From positions 48,987-112,986 of the forward strand of contig CAKUTI010000002.1 of the NCBI GenBank assembly GCA_934691925.1: a DNA stretch of 64,000 nucleotides. The letters are read 5' to 3'. This DNA is from an uncultured Treponema sp. GTDB taxonomy: Bacteria > Spirochaetota > Spirochaetia > Treponematales > Treponemataceae. Below, in pieces: positions 7,978 through 15,057 of the stretch. A program made the position numbers and the translations under genes. Each line of letters begins with the position of its first letter. Within the stretch, counting starts at the first letter, position 1. The notes under the pieces are model-generated. The model was not told where the DNA came from. It searched no databases and was given only the letters and a program-made list of their open reading frames with translations.

Positions 7978-9846
7978 ATGAAAAGATTTCAGTTTTTTCT
8001 TTTAGCTTTTTGCGCTTTTTTTCTTGTATCGTGCACAGACATCAGTTCTTCTTCATCGTCAGATTCTTCCGATGAAACATCAGGCTCGTCTTCGGCAGAC
8101 ACAAAAACACAGACAAATCCTTCATCCACAACAACGGCCTCAAACGCGGAAACTTGGGCTTACGACGAGTCGTCTCCGATTTACGAGATTTCAAGCGATA
8201 TAAGCTCGCTCACAGTTTCAGGCGACTTGAGCGGAAAATCCGTCTATCTCGTAAAGGCGAACAAGACAAGCTCCACAATTTCAGCGTCAAACGAAAGGAC
8301 AATCACAAAAATTTCAAATATTTCTGCTTCGAGCGGAATTTCAGATTTTTCGCTTGAAGCAGAAAATGAAGATTTTAGGAAAAGGCCGAAATTCAGGAAT
8401 TTCATTCCGCCTGAGGATGTCGGAAAAACAGTTTTTAATGGAAGAAAATCAAATTCTCAAAGCCGTTCAATTTCGTCAGGCACTTCAACTTCGATGATTT
8501 CAACTGTTGAGCAGATTTCAGCGGAAGTTGATTCCACAACAAAATCTGTCTACGTTGACAACGACACCGAACTTAGCACTTTCACTTTAAAAACCGCGAC
8601 CTTGCGCGCAAAAGGCGAATACTGCTACGTCTGGGTTGTCGATGACTACTACATGAGCGAAAGCGCGGACGGCTCTAAAGTTGACTCTTCCACGGCGGAA
8701 ACTTTCGCGCTTAAATTTGACGAAATCTATCCTGCAATCAGAAATGTCTTCGGAAGCGAATCCGACTGCCTGATAAACTACGACACAAGCATAACTTCCT
8801 ATGACGCGTCCCTTTCAATGGAAAGCTACAGCGACACAGGAACAATGGTTAACATCGTTATTTACGACATCGGCGCGGACTCTGAACTTGACAGCTCAAG
8901 CCAGTGCGGAGTCGTGGGATACTTTTACTCAAAGGACTACGTTTATCCGTCATCATCTGTGAGCAAAAATTCCGTCATAAACTACTCGAACAAGGGAAAA
9001 TATTTCTATGTGGACTCAAGCTACGCAGTCTCTTATTTTGATACGGTGATTTCGACTCTCGCCCACGAATTCCAGCATATGATAAATTTCAACGTGAAAA
9101 ATATCTCACAAAATCTAAGCCCGTCAACTTCATACAACGAGATGCTTTCGATGCTCTGCGAGGACATGATGCAGAAAATGCTAGGAATTGACGATGACGG
9201 ATCGCCGAAAGCTCGGCTTCAAGGATTCAACGCGTATTATTTTCTTTCAGGGCTGAGCGAGTACAATTCAAGCTGCGCGGTTGTCTCCTACGCTGATTCC
9301 TACGCGCTTGGGGCGTGGCTTTCAAGGCAGTACGGAGGCGCGGCTCTTGTTCAGGCGATTATGCAGAATGATTCTGTTGACAACGACTCGATTGCAGCGG
9401 CTGTGAATTCATTAAACGGAACTGATTACGATTTTGATGACTTGTTTGAACAGTTTTTGCTTGCAATAACAGGAAATGAGACTTTCACGCTTGAAAAAGA
9501 CGCGGAAGAAAATTTGTCATATGAAAACGGAGACGAACCCTACACTTACCCGATGACAGCGATTAACTTATGGAACGAGGACTACAGCATAACTTCGTCA
9601 GGACTAAGCGACTATTCCTCAGTGCAAAGCTCTCTTTCAACGGCAAAATATTCTTCATATGACTGGTGCGGGCCTTACTTGTTCTCGAAAAGCTACAGCT
9701 ACGCGCTGCGCCCGGATTACGGATTCACGCTGCACGGAATCGAGGAGATTTCTTCAAGCTCATCAGACACAGATAAAATAGAACGCACTTACACGTTCAG
9801 CGAAAGCGGAAGCTCCGGATTGACGATGTATTTAATTATCCAGTGA
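7978..9846 (+). CDS. Lipoprotein zinc metalloprotease, M30 (hyicolysin)-like
   Basis: A 622-residue lipoprotein with signal peptide and lipobox (FFLVSCTD) followed by a Ser/Thr-rich linker. The sequence TLAHEFQHMINF gives a zinc HExxH motif at H363-E364-H367, and its surroundings are like those of peptidase family M30. Downstream, a conserved NEMLS segment would supply a further ligand region. It would act at the outer surface or in the periplasm on protein substrates. A 107-residue secreted protein follows 19 bp later and may be co-transcribed. Family assignment rests on the motif and general shape, so protease activity is likely but the family is less certain. Confidence 0.75.
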   Translation: MKRFQFFLLAFCAFFLVSCTDISSSSSSDSSDETSGSSSADTKTQTNPSSTTTASNAETWAYDESSPIYEISSDISSLTVSGDLSGKSVYLVKANKTSSTISASNERTITKISNISASSGISDFSLEAENEDFRKRPKFRNFIPPEDVGKTVFNGRKSNSQSRSISSGTSTSMISTVEQISAEVDSTTKSVYVDNDTELSTFTLKTATLRAKGEYCYVWVVDDYYMSESADGSKVDSSTAETFALKFDEIYPAIRNVFGSESDCLINYDTSITSYDASLSMESYSDTGTMVNIVIYDIGADSELDSSSQCGVVGYFYSKDYVYPSSSVSKNSVINYSNKGKYFYVDSSYAVSYFDTVISTLAHEFQHMINFNVKNISQNLSPSTSYNEMLSMLCEDMMQKMLGIDDDGSPKARLQGFNAYYFLSGLSEYNSSCAVVSYADSYALGAWLSRQYGGAALVQAIMQNDSVDNDSIAAAVNSLNGTDYDFDDLFEQFLLAITGNETFTLEKDAEENLSYENGDEPYTYPMTAINLWNEDYSITSSGLSDYSSVQSSLSTAKYSSYDWCGPYLFSKSYSYALRPDYGFTLHGIEEISSSSSDTDKIERTYTFSESGSSGLTMYLIIQ

Positions 9847-9865
9847 TTTTCAATAGAATCGGCTT

Positions 9866-10189
9866 ATGAGAAAATATCTTTTTGGAATTATGATTTTAAT
9901 TCTTGGACTTTCTGCGTTTTCGTTCGGAGGAAAAGCCCCTGCGAGCATTGCTGGCCACATAAAATTCTACGGAAACGCGCCTTTTGAATATCCTGGAATC
10001 GAGACTGTTGACGGCTATCTTTACGCGGTGCAAGCTGAAAAAGATTCCGGCATTTCAATTGAAGAAATAAAAGCGACGCAAGGCAAGATGATTGAGCTTA
10101 CAGGCCGCGTCGAGAAAAAAGAGAAGCTTTCCGTCTTTTCCCTCCGCGACGGAACTTTTGTTGTCTCCGACTTTAGGATTCTTGAATAA
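9866..10189 (+). CDS. Small secreted protein of unknown function
   Basis: A 107-residue protein with a clear signal peptide (MRKYLFGIMILILGLSAFSF) and a short beta-rich mature part. The strand pattern around GHIKFYGNAPFEYPG and KMIELTGRVEKKEKL would suit an OB-like barrel, but I do not recognise the family. It starts 19 bp after the M30-like protease gene, so the two are probably in one transcript. There is no strong ribosome site (only AATAGAATCGGCTT precedes the ATG). Confidence 0.6.
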   Translation: MRKYLFGIMILILGLSAFSFGGKAPASIAGHIKFYGNAPFEYPGIETVDGYLYAVQAEKDSGISIEEIKATQGKMIELTGRVEKKEKLSVFSLRDGTFVVSDFRILE

Positions 10190-10266
10190 CCGTAATTGAG
10201 AAAGCGAGCGAAGCAATCCCCCAAAAATGATCCGCCCCGCTCTCACAAAATCCGCAAAAACGTTTT

Positions 10267-11103
10267 TTATTTTTTCATCATCTCTGAAACCGACTTCAAA
10301 TAATCACGGCTTATATTCTCGTGTTTTTTGAGCATTGCGTAAGGAACTCCGTACGCTTTCTCAATGTCCTCGCGCGTCAAGACTTCGTCCGGCGTTCCAA
10401 GCGACATATCGCGGTTCGGATAAAAAAGCAGAACCTGATCCGCGTATTTTTTTGTAAGGTCAAGCTCGTGCATTGAAATATAGATTGAAGTTCCAGTCTT
10501 ATGGACAAAATCCTTAAGATAAGCGAGCGCGTTTTCCTTCTGATATTCCTCCATCGCGAAAAGCGGCTCGTCCATGAAAACAGTCGCGCTTCCGTACAAA
10601 ATCGAGAACGCAAGAAGAACACGCTGAATCTCGCCCTTGCTAAGCTGCATAAGCCCGTGGCCAAGCACATTTTTCAGCTCAAAGACATCGACAACCTCGC
10701 TCAAGAGGTCAGAATCAGAATTTATTCCTTTCGCGTTTCCTTTCAGATTTCCGTTTGAATAAACCTGGCTCAAAAGCTCTGAAACCTTGTCCTCAGACTC
10801 AAATTCCATATTCTGGTAAATCACAGACGCAAGGAGATTTTTCTGCTCCTGACCAAGAAGATAAGGATTCTGTCCAAGAAGATTCACGCTTCCAGAATCA
10901 GGCTTGAGGCGGCCTGAGCAAAGCATTAGGAGGGTCGTTTTTCCGCAGCCGTTCTGCCCGACAAAGCTAACAAATCCTGACGGAAGCTCCGCCGAAAAAT
11001 GCTCGAATACAGGCTTACTCTCAACCGGCTTTCCGTTCTCGTCAACATCGCCCTCAACCGGCGGATAAGCAAAAGACACGTCATTAAGTTCAAGAAATTT
11101 CAT
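10267..11103 (-). CDS. ABC transporter ATP-binding protein, substrate unknown
   Basis: A 278-residue ABC ATPase. Walker A is GQNGCGKTT at about residues 48-56, the signature is LSKGEIQRVLL (a variant of LSGGQ), Walker B is ATVFMDEPLF and the switch His is in SMHEL. An insert (EGDVDENGKPVES) lies before Walker A. No permease is adjacent, so it must work with a partner encoded elsewhere or have a non-transport role. The ATG at 11103 has no ribosome site but follows a TATCAT box by 6 nt, which suggests a leaderless transcript. Confidence 0.88.
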   Translation of the reverse strand: MKFLELNDVSFAYPPVEGDVDENGKPVESKPVFEHFSAELPSGFVSFVGQNGCGKTTLLMLCSGRLKPDSGSVNLLGQNPYLLGQEQKNLLASVIYQNMEFESEDKVSELLSQVYSNGNLKGNAKGINSDSDLLSEVVDVFELKNVLGHGLMQLSKGEIQRVLLAFSILYGSATVFMDEPLFAMEEYQKENALAYLKDFVHKTGTSIYISMHELDLTKKYADQVLLFYPNRDMSLGTPDEVLTREDIEKAYGVPYAMLKKHENISRDYLKSVSEMMKK

Positions 11104-11115
11104 AAAGATATGATA
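11104..11115 (-). promoter_or_regulatory. TATCAT box 6 nt before the ABC ATPase start (leaderless candidate)
   Basis: Minus-strand TATCAT at 11115-11110, then 6 nt to ATG 11103. There is no Shine-Dalgarno sequence. Confidence 0.45.
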
Positions 11116-11163
11116 ATAAAAATCCGGCTCTATTGCGAGATGATATTTTTTGTGAATTTTGAA

Positions 11164-11197
11164 TTACAGATTCCGAAACAAGTTCGGAATGACACGT
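11164..11197. repeat. REP-like palindromic repeat
   Basis: ACAGATTCCGAAACAAGTTCGGAATGACACG has TTCCGAA/TTCGGAA arms. Related copies occur near 1299, 16860, 32978, 63486 and 63702. Confidence 0.6.
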
Positions 11198-11242
11198 TTT
11201 ACCAGCTTGTCTGGCCGCGAAACGGCAGCGCCCAGATTACAA

Positions 11243-11278
11243 TTGAGAATATCATGATTTTTCGGTATTCTATTTGCT
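11243..11278 (+). promoter_or_regulatory. dnaX promoter giving a likely leaderless transcript
   Basis: TTGAGA (11243-11248), 17-nt spacer, TATTCT (11266-11271), 7 nt, ATG 11279. There is no ribosome site between -10 and ATG. Confidence 0.6.
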
Positions 11279-13507
11279 ATGTCTTATGAAGTAACCGCGA
11301 CACGCCGGCGTCCTCAGGCTTTTGACGCTCTTGCCGGTCAGGAATTTGTTGCTGAAACCTTAAAAAATTCTATCGAGTCAAAAAAAATCGCCCACGCATA
11401 TCTTTTTTCAGGACCGCGGGGCTGCGGAAAAACTTCAACCGCGCGAATTTTAGCAAAAGCCTTAAACTGCGCTAACGGGCCGACTGCGACCCCGTGCGGA
11501 AAATGCCAGCAGTGCCTTGAAATCACAAAAGGCCAGAGCACAGACGTAATCGAAATCGACGGCGCGTCGAACACTTCTGTAAACGACATCAGACAGATAA
11601 AGGACGAGGTTCTTTTTCCGCCGCAAAGCTCAAGATACAAAATCTACATAATCGATGAAGTCCATATGCTTTCGACTTCGGCCTTCAACGCGCTCCTAAA
11701 GACGATTGAAGAGCCGCCAGCCTACTGCATCTTTATTTTTGCAACAACGGAGCTTCACAAAGTTCCTGCAACGATAAAATCGCGCTGCCAGCAGTTCAAC
11801 TTCCGCCTTGTTCCGATTGAGAAAGTCAAAATGGAGCTTGCGGAAGCGGCAAAGGAAATCGGAATTCAGGCGGACGACGAGGCGTTGTACTGGGTTGCAC
11901 GCGAGTCTACAGGCTCAATGCGCGACGCCTACACGCTTTTTGACCAAGTTGCGGCCTTCTCAGGCGACCACATAACCTATGAAAAAATAAAGGACAAGCT
12001 GGGTCTCGTCGGAATCGAGAGCCTAAACGAGATTTTCGAGGCGGCGGCAAAAAATGAAAGCGAGAATGTTCTATTAAAGATAGATGAATTTTTGCAGAAC
12101 GGAATTTCCATCGAGCAGCTTGTCACAAACTGCACCGAATATCTCCGCTCAGTTCTTCTGATAAAGGCAGGAATCACAAAGGAGTCGCTTTTAGGACATC
12201 CGAAAGAAAGATTCTCAGAAACCGTTTTAAGCTCGTGGAATTCAATTCAGACAGAGCGCGCGCTTTCAATTCTTCTTCAGCTTTTCCGCGACATAAGATA
12301 CTCGCTTTCGCCAAGATACGAGCTGGAGCTTGCATTCTCAAAAATCAGCTGGCTTACGCAGTACGTTTCTCCATCGGAAGTAAAAAAAGCGATTGACGAG
12401 GCGAAAAATCTTCTTTTGAGCGCGAATATGGCACAGCCAGCAAATTCTGGATTTGCAAATCCATACGCAGCGCAAGCTAATAGCGGATTTGCAAACGCTG
12501 GCGCAACTTTTGCGGCGGCAAGGCAGAATTTAAATCAGCAAAATCAATTCTCAAAACCGGCGCAAGGCGGAACGCTTTCTTCAAACATTTTCGCGCAAAA
12601 CCAGAACCAAAATCCGTTCACAGGGAAAACGGCTTTTCAGCAAAACGATAAAACGTCGGCTTCAGTTGCAGCGCACCCGGAAAATACAGCGCAAGCTAAT
12701 GCTGGATTCGCAAATCCTTACACTGGAAGAACAGTTTCCGCGCCAAGAAATATTTTCGCGCAATCGCAGGAACAGCCTCAGCCTGAAACTTTCCACAATC
12801 AGAATTATCAGGCACAAAATCCGGCGGCAAATGCGAACTCGAACGAAAGCGCAAATTCTCTGCAGACAAATTTCTCAGCAAACGCAATCGGAAACGCTGG
12901 CGCACAGACAGGGAATTTTGACTCCACGCAGGAAATCACAAGCGAGGATTTTGCCCCCCCAGACCCGACTCCAAGCTCAGCCCCATCTTTTAGCGATGGC
13001 GGAGCTGAACCGCCTGAACAAACGGCAAACGCAGGCGAAATAAATTCACAGCAGAATCAAAATTCTTCATCTGAATCGGATTTCAGGGGAAAAATTCTCA
13101 AAGAGCTTTCAATGCACGAGCCAATGCTTGCAAGCTCGCTTTTTCAGACCGGCGAATGGACAAAAAACGGAAACGTCGTCTCAACCACAGTCCAGTCGTC
13201 ATTTCTAAAGCTCCAGCTGGACTCGAATCTAAAGAAAATATCAGGATTTCTCTCAAAATATTTCGGCGAAGAAATCGCTTTTCAGGTGAATCTTAAACAG
13301 CAGCGGCGCGCAGCCACAACGGAAAACGCGCCTGCGGAGATAAAAATGCTCTGCGAAATGTTCCGCGGGCAAATCGTGGGCCACACTAAAAAAACAGAGC
13401 AGGAAATCGAGCAGGCAAAGCAAGAAGAAAAAAATCAGGACGGAACGGTCTCTTCTTCCGACGATGAATCTGACATTTCAGGTGGCGAAGAAAGCAGCGA
13501 TGACTAA
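11279..13507 (+). CDS. dnaX: DNA polymerase III clamp-loader subunit gamma/tau
   Basis: A 742-residue protein. The AAA+ module (residues about 1-230) has Walker A GPRGCGKTST, a zinc-binding Cys cluster (CANGPTATPCGKCQQC), DEVHML and the sensor/arginine-finger segment TIKSRCQQFNF. Domain III ends near residue 370. An unusually long Asn/Gln/Ala-rich low-complexity linker (about 375-590) with repeated GFANPY-like units precedes the tau C-terminus. It loads the sliding clamp and links polymerases in the replisome. An A7 run at codons 368-370 could allow a -1 shift to a gamma-like ~372-residue product. First gene of the dnaX-ebfC-recR cluster. Confidence 0.95.
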   Translation: MSYEVTATRRRPQAFDALAGQEFVAETLKNSIESKKIAHAYLFSGPRGCGKTSTARILAKALNCANGPTATPCGKCQQCLEITKGQSTDVIEIDGASNTSVNDIRQIKDEVLFPPQSSRYKIYIIDEVHMLSTSAFNALLKTIEEPPAYCIFIFATTELHKVPATIKSRCQQFNFRLVPIEKVKMELAEAAKEIGIQADDEALYWVARESTGSMRDAYTLFDQVAAFSGDHITYEKIKDKLGLVGIESLNEIFEAAAKNESENVLLKIDEFLQNGISIEQLVTNCTEYLRSVLLIKAGITKESLLGHPKERFSETVLSSWNSIQTERALSILLQLFRDIRYSLSPRYELELAFSKISWLTQYVSPSEVKKAIDEAKNLLLSANMAQPANSGFANPYAAQANSGFANAGATFAAARQNLNQQNQFSKPAQGGTLSSNIFAQNQNQNPFTGKTAFQQNDKTSASVAAHPENTAQANAGFANPYTGRTVSAPRNIFAQSQEQPQPETFHNQNYQAQNPAANANSNESANSLQTNFSANAIGNAGAQTGNFDSTQEITSEDFAPPDPTPSSAPSFSDGGAEPPEQTANAGEINSQQNQNSSSESDFRGKILKELSMHEPMLASSLFQTGEWTKNGNVVSTTVQSSFLKLQLDSNLKKISGFLSKYFGEEIAFQVNLKQQRRAATTENAPAEIKMLCEMFRGQIVGHTKKTEQEIEQAKQEEKNQDGTVSSSDDESDISGGEESSDD

Positions 13508-13549
13508 AATCTCTTAAATTAAAATCGGACAAAATTTTTGGAGGAAAAA

Positions 13550-13858
13550 ATGGTTAATCCTTTTGACTTGGTAAAAAATCTCAAAAATCTTGAAGGAACA
13601 ATGAACACAATGAAGGAGGAGCTTGCAAATATTTCGGAGACAGGCTCGGCAGGCGGAAACATTGTTCAGGTGACGCTCAACGGAAAATTCGAGCTTACAG
13701 ACATTAAACTCGACCCGATTGCGGTTGACCCGCGCGACATTCAGATGCTTCAGGACTTGATAAAAGCCGCGCATCATGACGCTATGGACAAAATTCAGGA
13801 AGCGATAAAGGAAAAATCGGGCGCGCTTCTTGGCGGAATGAACATTCCAGGAATGTAA
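13550..13858 (+). CDS. ebfC: YbaB/EbfC nucleoid-associated protein
   Basis: A 102-residue protein of the YbaB/EbfC family (MVNPFDLVKNLKNLEGTMNTMKEEL, then GGNIVQVTLNGKFELTDIKLDP). The family forms dimers that bind DNA with little specificity. ATG 13550 is chosen because GGAGG lies 7 nt upstream. It lies between dnaX and recR, the order seen in many bacteria. Its last codons overlap a 14-bp palindromic tandem repeat. Confidence 0.93.
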   Translation: MVNPFDLVKNLKNLEGTMNTMKEELANISETGSAGGNIVQVTLNGKFELTDIKLDPIAVDPRDIQMLQDLIKAAHHDAMDKIQEAIKEKSGALLGGMNIPGM

Positions 13859-13896
13859 TTCCAGGAATATAATTCCGGGAATGTGATTCTAGGAAT
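13844..13896 (+). repeat. Four 14-bp units with palindromic ATTCCNGGAAT core
   Basis: ATTCCAGGAAT, ATTCCAGGAAT, ATTCCGGGAAT and ATTCTAGGAAT start at 13844, 13858, 13872 and 13886, exactly 14 bp apart. The array spans the ebfC stop codon and the ebfC-recR gap. Confidence 0.85.
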
Positions 13897-13904
13897 CTAT
13901 TTTT

Positions 13905-14495
13905 ATGAACGCAATTGATGAACTTACAGACTCTTTCTCTCGCCTGCCCGGAATCGGAAAAAAATCCGCAGGAAGGCTTGTGAACTACATATTAAAAGCC
14001 GACTCAATATGGGTAAAGCGATTCGCAGACGAAATTTCAGGACTGCAGGAAAAAATCAGGCCGTGCTCAATCTGCGGAAGCTGGACAGAAAGCGATCCCT
14101 GCCCAATCTGCTCGAATCCGCTCCGAGACCAAAGTCTTATCTGCGTTGTGGAGCAGCCGCAAGATGTAAGCACAATCGAAAGCTCGCACGAATACAACGG
14201 GCTTTTCCATGTTCTAGGCGGAGTGATTGCGCCGCTCGAGGGAATCGGGCCTGACCAGCTCAGAATCGCCGAGCTTTTAGAGCGCGTAAAGTCAGGCAAA
14301 ATAAAGGAAGTTATTCTCGCGACAAATCCGACTGTGGAAGGCGACACAACCGCGCTTTATATCCAGCGTCTCTTGTCGGAAAACAAGGAAATCGCTGTAA
14401 CCCGCCTTGCGTCAGGCTTGCCAGTAGGAGGCGACCTTGAATACGCTGACCGGCTCACGCTCGCCCGCTCTTTCCGAGGCAGAAGCAAATTCTAG
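13905..14495 (+). CDS. recR: Recombination protein RecR
   Basis: A 196-residue RecR. An N-terminal helix-hairpin-helix (SRLPGIGKKSAGRL) is followed by a zinc finger (CSICGSWTESDPCPIC) and a Toprim domain (ICVVEQPQDV, VILATNPTVEGDTTALYI). It acts with RecF/RecO to load RecA at gaps. It is third in the dnaX-ebfC-recR cluster and its stop codon overlaps the converging gene at 14492 by 4 bp. No strong ribosome site precedes the ATG, and the 14-bp repeat array occupies the upstream gap. Confidence 0.96.
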   Translation: MNAIDELTDSFSRLPGIGKKSAGRLVNYILKADSIWVKRFADEISGLQEKIRPCSICGSWTESDPCPICSNPLRDQSLICVVEQPQDVSTIESSHEYNGLFHVLGGVIAPLEGIGPDQLRIAELLERVKSGKIKEVILATNPTVEGDTTALYIQRLLSENKEIAVTRLASGLPVGGDLEYADRLTLARSFRGRSKF

Positions 14496-14914
14496 CGTTT
14501 TGCAAAGCAGCCTGTGCAGCCAACAATCAGAACGTGCTTTTTTCCGTTTGAAGTCTTGTTGAAAAGACGCGCCACAAGCTCGCCATCAACAGGAACTTCC
14601 TTTTTGCAGACAGGGCAGATTCTCTTTGCGCCGTTCTCGACTTTCGGATAGCAATGCGGGCAGCCGTGAATCGTCATTCTCTGGTCTGGAGCCGTCATCG
14701 GGCGGTAAACGCGCGAAAACATATTCTCGCCCTTTGAAAGCGGCGTGCTGCAAAGCGGGCATCGCACAAAATCGATTTTTCCGTCCTCAGTTTTCTGCGT
14801 CCTAAAATGCTCATCGACTTCTTTTCCAGTCTTTTTCAAGAATTTCAGCTTTGAAAAAATCGCCAAAGCCGCAACAATCACAACGGCCGCAACAAAAATC
14901 AAAAAATATTCCAT
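14492..14914 (-). CDS. Membrane-anchored zinc-ribbon protein of unknown function
   Basis: A 140-residue protein with one N-terminal transmembrane segment (FLIFVAAVVIVAALAIF) and a cytoplasmic part holding three Cys pairs: RCPLC, GCPHCYP and ICPVCKKEV, plus GCTGC at the end. The CxxC spacing suits one or two zinc ribbons. I do not recognise the family. It converges on recR and is not in its operon. The ATG at 14914 follows TATAGT by 6 nt and has no ribosome site. Confidence 0.65.
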   Translation of the reverse strand: MEYFLIFVAAVVIVAALAIFSKLKFLKKTGKEVDEHFRTQKTEDGKIDFVRCPLCSTPLSKGENMFSRVYRPMTAPDQRMTIHGCPHCYPKVENGAKRICPVCKKEVPVDGELVARLFNKTSNGKKHVLIVGCTGCFAKR

Positions 14915-14926
14915 AAAATTACTATA
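14915..14926 (-). promoter_or_regulatory. TATAGT box 6 nt before a start codon (leaderless candidate)
   Basis: Minus-strand TATAGT at 14926-14921, then six A/T-rich bases to ATG 14914, with no Shine-Dalgarno sequence. Confidence 0.45.
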
Positions 14927-14997
14927 TCATAAAATTCAGGCAAAAATAAAAACTTAACTTTAATTTTAAATAAATTTGTAGATTTCTTAATATATGA

Positions 14998-15057
14998 TAT
15001 AATACTTTGTGGCCGCCCAAAATGTGCTAAAAGCACTATACAAACGGGGGGGGTATT
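14998..15057 (+). promoter_or_regulatory. Leader of the GGDEF gene with TATAAT, small hairpin and G8 tract
   Basis: TATAAT at 14998-15003, a GTGC/GCAC hairpin at about 15024-15036, and eight G at 15046-15053 ending 4 nt before the TTG start. The G tract sits where a ribosome site would be, so changes in its length could alter translation. Confidence 0.5.

Noticed and set aside
12951..12960. C7 tract inside dnaX as a phase-variable or slippage site
   Set aside because: It encodes Pro codons in the low-complexity linker, a shift there would not make a recognised product, and seven C is short for slippage. The A7 run at 12382 is better placed.
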